A stretch of DNA of 5,197 nt, from contig CAUZEO010000364.1 in the NCBI GenBank assembly GCA_963578625.1, positions 1 to 5,197 on the forward strand, in the 5' to 3' direction. Source of the DNA: CAUZEO01 sp963578625. Lineage in GTDB: Bacteria; Verrucomicrobiota; Kiritimatiellia; SLOV01. Shown here piece after piece: positions 1 to 4,807 of this stretch. Both the position numbers and the translations under genes were made by a program. The notes beneath the pieces are model-generated. The model saw nothing but the letters and a program-made list of their open reading frames with translations, was not told the origin of the DNA and did not search any database. Every line of letters starts with the position of its first letter. Position 1 is the stretch's first letter.

Positions 1-66
1 CATTACGACCACCGGGACGGAGCCGATCATCAAATGCTGTGCTCGCTTGTCCGCCTTCCGTGTCAT
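1..66 (-). CDS. N-terminal fragment of an unidentified, possibly membrane or exported protein (continues past the left edge)
   Basis: An ATG at 64-66 (minus) opens a frame that stays open for 22 codons to the window edge. The start reads MTRKADKRAQH and is followed by LMIGSVPVVVM, that is, a basic N-terminus and then the beginning of a hydrophobic run, as in a first membrane helix or signal anchor. Seventeen of the 22 third codon positions are G or C, in line with the other genes here; of the other two minus-strand frames, one hits a stop next to the window edge and the other has no good start. A GGGAGGG purine run lies upstream but about 18 nt from this ATG; it is better placed for a tiny upstream frame ending at the same spot. 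The family cannot be named from 22 residues, and the call could be wrong if the real start lies outside the window. Confidence 0.4.
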   Translation of the reverse strand, partial: MTRKADKRAQHLMIGSVPVVVM

Positions 67-100
67 CGTCGCACCATGCCTATCCCTCCCATCGGACCAC

Positions 101-129
101 CGGCACCACAGTGGATGTAAATGGTGCCG
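101..129. repeat. Perfect 8-bp inverted repeat upstream of the left-edge gene
   Basis: CGGCACCA at 101-108 is mirrored exactly by TGGTGCCG at 122-129, separated by 13 nt. On the minus strand it lies 34 to 63 nt before the ATG at 66. It could be a regulator-binding dyad or an RNA hairpin in the leader of the left-edge gene. No T-run follows it on either strand, so it is not an intrinsic terminator. The symmetry is seen directly; a function is inferred. Confidence 0.45.
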
Positions 130-186
130 TGAGCAGAGGATCAGCAGTGCTGTTCTCAAATCGCAACGTCTTGATGGGTGATTCTG

Positions 187-205
187 TGTGCAACCGATGT
201 GCAAC
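187..205. repeat. Short direct repeat TGTGCAAC x2, 11-bp period
   Basis: TGTGCAAC occurs at 187-194 and again at 198-205, a spacing of about one helical turn. Two half-sites on the same face of the helix are the usual arrangement for a dimeric regulator. The position is between the tRNA (downstream side) and the left-edge gene (upstream side), so it could serve the latter. An 8-bp repeat can arise by chance, so this is only a weak regulatory candidate. Confidence 0.25.
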
Positions 206-313
206 TATTCCATGCTTTATCAGGCCTTTTATGCCCTATTTTGCCACTTCTGGGTCGCACCTTAGTACAGGGATAGGACGCTGCTAAGATGTTGACTATG
301 AAGGGGTTAAATG

Positions 314-389
<76 letters not shown>

Positions 390-421
390 GTCGCCGTCAT
401 GTGACGATAAAAGAACGGTGG

Positions 422-449
422 ATTTTACGGAAAGGGGAGTGGATGTCAA
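422..449 (-). promoter_or_regulatory. Sigma70-type promoter of tRNA-Phe
   Basis: On the minus strand a perfect -35 box TTGACA (444-449) is followed after 16 bp by TAAAAT (422-427), a five-of-six -10 box. Transcription would start near 415, giving a leader of about 25 nt that RNase P would remove before the mature tRNA end at 389. The near-consensus boxes fit a stable RNA gene. Confidence 0.8.
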
Positions 450-537
450 CAATACGTTGAACAGGATGAAATTCGAACCCCGGGACGAATGGCGCTCTTC
501 TTAAAAGTGAACTGTCTATGTCTTGTGGATAATTACG

Positions 538-671
538 AATGAGGAAATACCCCATGACGAAAGAAGCCCGAATGACGAAGCCCGAAGCCGATTCGACCCC
601 ATTTCAGGGCTTTCACCTGGCTTTCATAATTAGGCATTCGGATTTCATTCGGACTAGGGTATTTCGTCATT
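538..671. repeat. Foldback intergenic repeat made of ATGACGAA / ATTCGGA words
   Basis: The arm AATGAGGAAATACCC (538-552) matches the reverse complement of GGGTATTTCGTCATT (657-671) at 14 of 15 positions, with about 104 nt between them. The left half repeats ATGACGAA (554-561, 572-579) and GAAGCCCGAA (563-572, 577-586). The right half has TTCGTCAT (663-670), two ATTCGGA words (636-642, 647-653) and GGCTTTCA twice (608-615, 619-626). The words on the right are largely reverse complements of those on the left, so the whole unit reads as a degenerate palindrome. Similar CGAATGACGAA-type intergenic repeats, giving spurious MTKxEARMTKPE or IRHSDFxIRHS peptides, are familiar to me from PVC genomes; this is recall, not a search. 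It has no transposase and looks like a non-coding dispersed or MITE-like element in the gap after the EIIA gene. The remainder of 390-728 holds only the tRNA promoter and nothing else I recognise. Confidence 0.65.
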
Positions 672-728
672 ACGTCATTTTATCTGCGCCAATCCGCCAT
701 GATCCAAGCGCCATTCTGTCCGCAGCCC

Positions 729-1175
729 TTACTCGGTCAAAATCCCAATAATTTCATCTTCCGTGCTCGCGTTCACGATCCGGTCGCGAACCCCGTTGTT
801 GTCGAGAAGGCGGCTGATTTCCGCGAGGAATCGAATATGGGGTCCGGAACGGTCCTTGGGGGAGACTGTCAAAATAAAGATCGTGGCGGGTATCTTGTCG
901 ATCGAATCGAAGTCAATTCCCGGCGTTTTCACACCCACCGCGGCGACCACGTTGTCGACGGTCTCTGTCTTTCCGTGGGGGATCGCAATACCGTGCTGCA
1001 TACCGGTGGACATCTTCTTTTCCCGTTCCAGCACGGCTGCCAGAGCTGCACCCCTGTCAGGGAGCTTGCCGGCTTGGTCCAGCAGATCAATCAGTTCCGT
1101 GATGATTGCCTCCTTGGTGTCGCTCTTCAGGTCCAGCGACACGGGGCTATCGGTAAGGGCTCTAGTTAAGGTCAT
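729..1175 (-). CDS. PTS EIIA protein, fructose/nitrogen-regulatory (PtsN-like) type
   Basis: A 148-residue single-domain protein matching the EIIA fructose/mannitol/Ntr family (PTS_EIIA_2), whose members are usually 145-165 residues. It accepts a phosphate from HPr in the cytoplasm and either passes it to a sugar-specific EIIB or, in PtsN-type proteins, uses it to regulate partners. The signature HGIAIPHGKT at 61-70 contains His67, the expected phospho-histidine, and His61, the second conserved histidine. The later part, with ATIFILTVSPKD and HIRFLAEISRLL, fits the rest of the fold. No EIIB or EIIC gene is nearby, which favours a regulatory role. The ATG at 1175 is the only ATG before an in-frame TGA upstream; AGGAG at 1190-1194 lies 14 nt away, rather far. 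A promoter lies 41-69 nt before the start codon. The gene is divergent from the zinc-ribbon/EIIA gene. The symbol ptsN is withheld because family membership alone does not prove that role. Confidence 0.93.
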   Translation of the reverse strand: MTLTRALTDSPVSLDLKSDTKEAIITELIDLLDQAGKLPDRGAALAAVLEREKKMSTGMQHGIAIPHGKTETVDNVVAAVGVKTPGIDFDSIDKIPATIFILTVSPKDRSGPHIRFLAEISRLLDNNGVRDRIVNASTEDEIIGILTE

Positions 1176-1197
1176 GTTGAGGTACCCTGCTCCTGGT

Positions 1198-1210
1198 GCT
1201 CAATTTGAGC
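1198..1210. promoter_or_regulatory. 13-bp palindrome at the predicted start point of the EIIA gene
   Basis: GCTCAATTTGAGC is a perfect palindrome with 6-bp arms around one central base. It begins 6 bp after the -10 box of the minus-strand promoter, so it would cover about +1 to +13 of the EIIA transcript. Its edge is 4 bp from the AGGAG purine run. That is where a repressor operator would sit; a short leader hairpin is the alternative. The symmetry is seen, the role is inferred. Confidence 0.4.
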
Positions 1211-1215
1211 CAGTT

Positions 1216-1244
1216 CGTATAGTGATTGCACCGTGGAAGGTCAA
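1216..1244 (-). promoter_or_regulatory. Sigma70-type promoter of the PtsN-like EIIA gene
   Basis: On the minus strand TTGACC (1239-1244, five of six for -35) is followed by a 17-bp spacer and TATACG (1216-1221, four of six for -10). The predicted start near 1209 gives a leader of about 34 nt before the ATG at 1175. Spacing and position are both right, making this the best protein-gene promoter in the window. Confidence 0.6.
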
Positions 1245-1346
1245 CACCTCAGGCAATATATCTATCTCCGGCTGTGATTAATTTGTTTTTTCGGCCTTGC
1301 ACCCACCTGTCGAATGCGCTAACTAGGGTTCCGGCGCCTAATCAGC

Positions 1347-1363
1347 GTATAACTCAGTATAAC
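1347..1363 (+). promoter_or_regulatory. Tandem GTATAAC repeat, candidate -10 region of the zinc-ribbon/EIIA gene
   Basis: GTATAAC occurs at 1347-1353 and 1357-1363, exactly 10 bp apart. Each contains TATAAC, a five-of-six match to a -10 box. Only the first copy would start transcription (near 1360) ahead of the ribosome-binding site at 1364-1370. No convincing -35 box stands 16-18 bp before either, so an activator or another sigma factor may be needed. It could also be a paired regulator site. Confidence 0.35.
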
Positions 1364-1370
1364 GAGAGGA
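1364..1370 (+). promoter_or_regulatory. Ribosome-binding site that fixes the TTG start at 1376
   Basis: GAGAGGA lies 5 nt before the TTG at 1376-1378, good Shine-Dalgarno spacing. The codon directly before the TTG is an in-frame TAA (1373-1375), so no earlier start is possible, and the next in-frame ATG lies inside the zinc-ribbon. Together these support TTG as the real start. Confidence 0.7.
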
Positions 1371-1375
1371 TCTAA

Positions 1376-2263
1376 TTGGGTACCAGAAAAAAGCTCACGT
1401 CATCGAAAAGTTCGGCCTCGAATTCATCGCATCGAGTCATTAACACTCTTATCCAGTTGCAGGAGCTTTCAGTGGCTCGTGCCCAGCACGAGGCGGCCGG
1501 CGGCGGGACCCGGTTCACCCAGCTAGATGAGGCCATCGGCAGCCTTATAGGTGACCTCCCGGACATCGTTGCAGTACAATTTCGAAAGCTCACGACCAAG
1601 GGGCTTCTGGCCATCGTGCCAATTTCCAACCAGGCCTGCACCGCTTGCGGAATGGTGCTCCCCAAGAGCTTTATTCAAGCCGTCCGGCAGGAGGATACTC
1701 TATTTCCCTGCCCGAGTTGTGCCCGCATCGTCTACCTTCCACAAATCGACATTCGTTCGCAGGGAAAACGCCCTCGGCGCGGCGCTCCGCCTAAAGTCGG
1801 CGTCATGAGATTCTCGGGGCCTGAATTGATGGTCCCCACGCTGACTGGCACGACCCCCGAAGAAGTGCTGAGTCAACTGACCGACAAGCTCGAGTCCGAG
1901 GGCTTCATAGAGGACACCAAGAATGTGTTGGAAAAGGCATTGGACCGCGAGTCGATGACGAGTACCGCGGTCGATCATGCGTTGGCGTTTCCCCACGTAC
2001 GAGGCGTGGAAGGCGGCGGTCTTACCCTGACTCTCGGGATTCATCGAAAGGGGATCAAATTTGACCCTGCCAGTAGAAAACTTACCCGGGTCTTCTTTTT
2101 CATGGTGATCCCAACCGCGGCAAGTGTCTTCTATTTGAAGTTGCTTGCCGGCCTGACGCAGGCGTTCCGAAAAGCGGAGAACCGGGAACTGCTCCTCAAC
2201 GCGAAAACGGAAAAAGAACTGTGGAAAGTTCTGGTCAAGTGCACGAAAAACACCGTCAAGTAA
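1376..2263 (+). CDS. Zinc-ribbon / PTS EIIA fusion protein
   Basis: A 295-residue protein of two joined parts. Residues about 18-120 resemble the C-terminal half of the C4 zinc-ribbon family zf-RING_7 (CT398/COG1579 type). They hold a short helical stretch, then CTAC at 88-91 and CPSC at 112-115 (four metal-binding cysteines) followed by RIVYLP. The long coiled coil usual before this ribbon is mostly missing. A basic linker (GKRPRRGAPPK, 130-140) leads to a PTS EIIA type-2 domain at about 157-292. There HALAFPHVR keeps His207 as the phospho-acceptor and His201 as the second histidine, although the usual glycine after PH is valine. This suggests a HPr-dependent phospho-switch tied to a module that contacts nucleic acid or protein; the target is unknown. 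It diverges from the PtsN-like gene across 200 bp and converges on the pseudopilin-like gene with an 18-bp gap. The EIIA call is firm; the zinc-ribbon family assignment is good but less certain. Confidence 0.88.
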   Translation: MGTRKKLTSSKSSASNSSHRVINTLIQLQELSVARAQHEAAGGGTRFTQLDEAIGSLIGDLPDIVAVQFRKLTTKGLLAIVPISNQACTACGMVLPKSFIQAVRQEDTLFPCPSCARIVYLPQIDIRSQGKRPRRGAPPKVGVMRFSGPELMVPTLTGTTPEEVLSQLTDKLESEGFIEDTKNVLEKALDRESMTSTAVDHALAFPHVRGVEGGGLTLTLGIHRKGIKFDPASRKLTRVFFFMVIPTAASVFYLKLLAGLTQAFRKAENRELLLNAKTEKELWKVLVKCTKNTVK

Positions 2264-2281
2264 TCCGGCAGGGCCGGCTCC

Positions 2282-2812
2282 TCACCTCAGGTGGTCCGGT
2301 GGGAGCGGCTGTTCCCTAATCTCTCCGTTCGCATACAATACATGATAAGCTCCGTTGTGCGGTGCGGGGACGGCATCATTCATGGCATTGACTTCCGTAA
2401 TGAGCCAGTCGGTGGGGGCCAAGTCGTAAAAGGGCGTCCGGCTGACCGTGGAATTCCAGAGATAGGTGATGCCGGTGACGCGAAGCGGAAGAGCCGTTGC
2501 CTGGCATATGCAGTTGGTTGGGGATATGCCGTAAGGCTGCAGCACGCGGCAAAGACTTTCGGCGTCGGCAAGCACGTCCTCGGGGAAGTAATCGATTGCG
2601 GGCAACCGACCAACATCCGCCTCGTACTGCTCCAGTGCGGTATAAATTTTCGAAAGGTTGGCTTTGCAGGATCGCGTGTGCGCCATATCCCGAATCCACC
2701 CCGTCAGGCCGGCTACCGCAAGAGCCACCACAATCAACGTCATGACGAAACGACCTGCAATGCGCCTGGCTCCCACGGCGCGCCACTGTTTCCTGTTTAT
2801 CTTACCCCACAT
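2282..2812 (-). CDS. Small membrane-anchored pseudopilin-like protein
   Basis: A 176-residue protein with a basic N-terminus (1-21), one hydrophobic helix at about 22-40 (FVMTLIVVALAVAGLTGWI), then CKANLSKIYTALEQYEADVG at 49-68. This ANL-x-I-x-x-AL-x-x-Y-x-x-x-x-G-x-LP pattern is typical of GspG-like and other type II secretion or pilin-like proteins, many of them abundant in PVC bacteria. HVLYANGEIRE at 157-167 resembles the FADGHV-type ending of such proteins. GRFVMTLIVV at 20-29 recalls the prepilin cleavage site, but the usual glutamate at position +5 is absent, so processing by prepilin peptidase is doubtful. Cysteines at 49, 88, 101 and 103 could form disulfides outside the cytoplasm. 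The ATG at 2812 lies 11 nt after the kinase stop with only a weak purine stretch (AGAAAG), which suggests translational coupling. The frame is open further upstream inside the kinase gene, but that part overlaps it. No specific function can be given. Confidence 0.78.
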   Translation of the reverse strand: MWGKINRKQWRAVGARRIAGRFVMTLIVVALAVAGLTGWIRDMAHTRSCKANLSKIYTALEQYEADVGRLPAIDYFPEDVLADAESLCRVLQPYGISPTNCICQATALPLRVTGITYLWNSTVSRTPFYDLAPTDWLITEVNAMNDAVPAPHNGAYHVLYANGEIREQPLPPDHLR

Positions 2813-2823
2813 GATCACACTTT

Positions 2824-4575
2824 CTATGAATCTGAGGTGTTTTCCCCCGGTTGCGTGAGTAGAGAGTGCATCAATGACTGGGCGATTTGAGCCGGCCAGG
2901 CCCCAACCGGGCGAGCAGTGGAAATCGCATGGTGAAGATATACCAGCGCTGACACGCGATCCTGTTCCCACAGGGCGGCAACCGCCGCGGCAAAATAGTT
3001 TGCGCCCCGGACCCGTGCCGGAAGCCGGTAGATCCGCGACGCCAGATCCGTATGGTGTAATTCACCGGCAACGCAGTTCGTCGCGTCCAGGTAGGGATTC
3101 GGTCCGGCGGGGAGGCCGCTGGTCCTCACCTTCTCCATCGATGCGCAGGAGAGACCACGAACGATCATCCCCGCCAGTTCCAGTCGTGCGGCGCCGCGCG
3201 TGGACACCGATGCGTTTTCATTTTGGATCACTTCGAAATAAAGCTTTTCCGCGTCCTCGTGACGCTGCAGCATGTAGGCGCACCGGGCGGACTCCAGGCG
3301 AGCGAGATTTCCGGTTCGAACGTCATACGTCTCGCCACTTATTCGTAACGAATTTTCAAGATGGGCCTGTGCCGCCTGCCAGTTTTCCTCAGCCATTGCT
3401 TCCCGTGCCCTCAGCAGGGACTGCCGGGCCGGAGGAGCGACGGGCGGTGACTTTTGCGGTCCACGAAGCCGCTGCAGTACCTCCTGAGAGTTTTCAAGCC
3501 GGGCCTCGCCCATTAAACCGCGGTACTGTTCCTGTCGTAGTACGGATAGCAGGTAGGCCATCGTGCCCAGGATGACCATAGCCACAGCGCAGACGATCAC
3601 AAGGAGCCTGCGGTACCGGTGAACCGTGTGCTCGATCATGAGCAGCGTCGAATAGTGACGCGCCTCAACACGTTTCCCGAGTCGCGCTTTTTCCAGGTCG
3701 TCCGCGAAGGAGTTGCCGTCCTGGTATCGCCGGTCAGGCCGCTTGTCCAGGGCCTGCAGCAGCACGGCTTCCAGGTCCGGGCTGATTTCGCCCCTGAATT
3801 GGCGGGGGCGTCGCGCGGGTTCGTGCTGAACGGCGCGAAGGGTATCGGGAATATTCAACAAGCGCTGCGAGTTGTAGGGCATCGCCCCGGTGAGGGCCTG
3901 GTAGATGACCACGGCAAGAGAATACAGATCGCTCGAGACCGTAAGAGTTTCGCCCCGGGATTGTTCGGGCGACATGTACATGGGAGTTCCTGTCAACGCG
4001 CCGGGAACGGTAAACCGCGGCCACTCCAACAGAGCCGCCATGCCGAAATCGCACAACACCGGATCGCCGAAACTATTGAGCATGATGTTCGTCGGCTTTA
4101 CATCCCGGTGGAGAATGTTTCGATCGTGAGCGAATGCCAGGGCGCGTGCAAGTTTGATCCCGAATTCGACAATGGTGTCGATCGAGAGCGTATCCGTTTC
4201 CATGACCGCTTCAAGGGTCCGGCTGCCCGTGATCTTCTCCATGGCGATGTAGTGAGTTTTCGAATCCTGCCCTGTGCTGTAGACGGTGATGATGTTGGGA
4301 TGCTCGCGCAGTTGTTTGGAGGCTTCGATCTCGCGGCGGAATCGCTCCATCATGGAGTCCGACACGCGGCGCGATTCCTGAAACACTTTGAGCGCCACGC
4401 GGTGGCCAGTGGAATCGCTTGCTTCGAAAACGGTGGACATGCTCCCGTGACCGAGCATCGACTCGATGACGTATTCGCCGATCTTAAAACCGGCTTCCGG
4501 GAATTCAGGCCCCGGGTGGGGAGGCTCTTCCGCCCGGTCAGATTCGGGAGACATCGGTCCTTTTCTTCTCGGCAT
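2824..4575 (-). CDS. Membrane-anchored Ser/Thr protein kinase (Hanks type) with helical-repeat extracytoplasmic tail
   Basis: A 583-residue receptor-type kinase, numbered from the ATG at 4575. The kinase domain spans about 34-297 and has all catalytic features: glycine loop GHGSMSTV (42-49), VALKV with Lys63, a likely helix-C Glu82, HRDVKPTN with Asp158, Lys160 and Asn163, DFG at 176-178, GTPMYMSPE ending the activation loop (204), and SDLYSLAVVIYQALTG. It should therefore be active and phosphorylate Ser/Thr on cytoplasmic partners. One membrane helix at about 324-346 (LLVIVCAVAMVILGTMAYLL) follows. The tail after it, with a Pro-rich linker, holds TPR-like helices, for example ENWQAAQAHLENSL and RHEDAEKLYFEVI, probably on the outer face as a sensor. 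A TTG at 4584 is in frame but lies inside the candidate -10 box; a downstream ATG at 4554 is also possible. It is first of a probable two-gene unit with the pseudopilin-like gene. The ligand and substrates are unknown. Confidence 0.95.
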   Translation of the reverse strand: MPRRKGPMSPESDRAEEPPHPGPEFPEAGFKIGEYVIESMLGHGSMSTVFEASDSTGHRVALKVFQESRRVSDSMMERFRREIEASKQLREHPNIITVYSTGQDSKTHYIAMEKITGSRTLEAVMETDTLSIDTIVEFGIKLARALAFAHDRNILHRDVKPTNIMLNSFGDPVLCDFGMAALLEWPRFTVPGALTGTPMYMSPEQSRGETLTVSSDLYSLAVVIYQALTGAMPYNSQRLLNIPDTLRAVQHEPARRPRQFRGEISPDLEAVLLQALDKRPDRRYQDGNSFADDLEKARLGKRVEARHYSTLLMIEHTVHRYRRLLVIVCAVAMVILGTMAYLLSVLRQEQYRGLMGEARLENSQEVLQRLRGPQKSPPVAPPARQSLLRAREAMAEENWQAAQAHLENSLRISGETYDVRTGNLARLESARCAYMLQRHEDAEKLYFEVIQNENASVSTRGAARLELAGMIVRGLSCASMEKVRTSGLPAGPNPYLDATNCVAGELHHTDLASRIYRLPARVRGANYFAAAVAALWEQDRVSALVYLHHAISTARPVGAWPAQIAQSLMHSLLTQPGENTSDS

Positions 4576-4582
4576 ACGATCC

Positions 4583-4611
4583 AATAGACTTGAATTGCGC
4601 TATTTTGTCAC
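4583..4611 (-). promoter_or_regulatory. Candidate promoter of the kinase/pseudopilin unit
   Basis: On the minus strand GTGACA (4606-4611, five of six for -35) precedes TCTATT (4583-4588, four of six for -10) with a 17-bp spacer. Transcription would begin about 7 nt further on, at or next to the ATG at 4575. The transcript would then be almost leaderless for that ATG, or carry a leader of about 21 nt if the ATG at 4554 is used. The -10 match is modest. Confidence 0.35.
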
Positions 4612-4722
4612 TTTTCTCTTCTTCGAATCGACGCCACCGGCAGGGCAGGGGCTGCGCTCCTGTTCCGGAGACGGAAAATCGAAAGAGAGTGAGCTGAGGG
4701 TGACGCTCTATCCGTTCTTGCA

Positions 4723-4754
4723 CCGCCTTTTCGCGTCGTAAGCCGCGAGGGCGG
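4723..4754. repeat. Imperfect hairpin between cyclophilin and kinase genes
   Basis: The outer arms CCGCC (4723-4727) and GGCGG (4750-4754) enclose the inner arms TCGCG (4731-4735) and CGCGA (4744-4748), with an 8-nt loop and a small internal bulge. It lies about 53 nt past the cyclophilin stop and upstream of the kinase promoter. It lacks a T-run on the minus strand, so any terminator role would not be the classic intrinsic type. Apart from this hairpin and the candidate promoter, I see nothing else in 4576-4807. Confidence 0.35.
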
Positions 4755-4807
4755 GTTCACAGAGACCCTGCATCTACGCGGCGGGTAAAATGGCCCGAAC
4801 TTCAGGG

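Noticed and set aside
468..490. ATTCGAACCCC resembling the T-arm of a minus-strand tRNA
   Set aside because: The flanks do not pair into a T stem and no acceptor or anticodon arm can be found around it, so it is neither a second tRNA nor a clear tRNA remnant.
539..751. A 70-codon plus-strand open frame with MTKEARMTKPEAD and IIRHSDF
   Set aside because: It is a translation of the foldback repeat words, has no ribosome-binding site, and overlaps the end of the EIIA gene. Such peptides are typical repeat artefacts.
699..1281. Two long plus-strand open frames (156 and 172 codons) opposite the PtsN-like gene
   Set aside because: They are antisense to a clear EIIA gene with its own promoter and catalytic histidine motif, and carry no recognisable motif themselves.
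2264..2281. Possible bidirectional terminator, CCGGC (2265-2269) and GCCGG (2273-2277), between the convergent fusion and pseudopilin-like genes
   Set aside because: The stem is only 5 bp with a 3-nt loop and there is no T-run on either strand, so a terminator call is not supported.
3619..4587. A 322-codon plus-strand open frame antisense to the kinase
   Set aside because: The opposite strand encodes a complete kinase domain with every catalytic motif in order. The antisense frame has no recognisable domain and is a by-product of GC-rich codon use; the same holds for 2874-3575.
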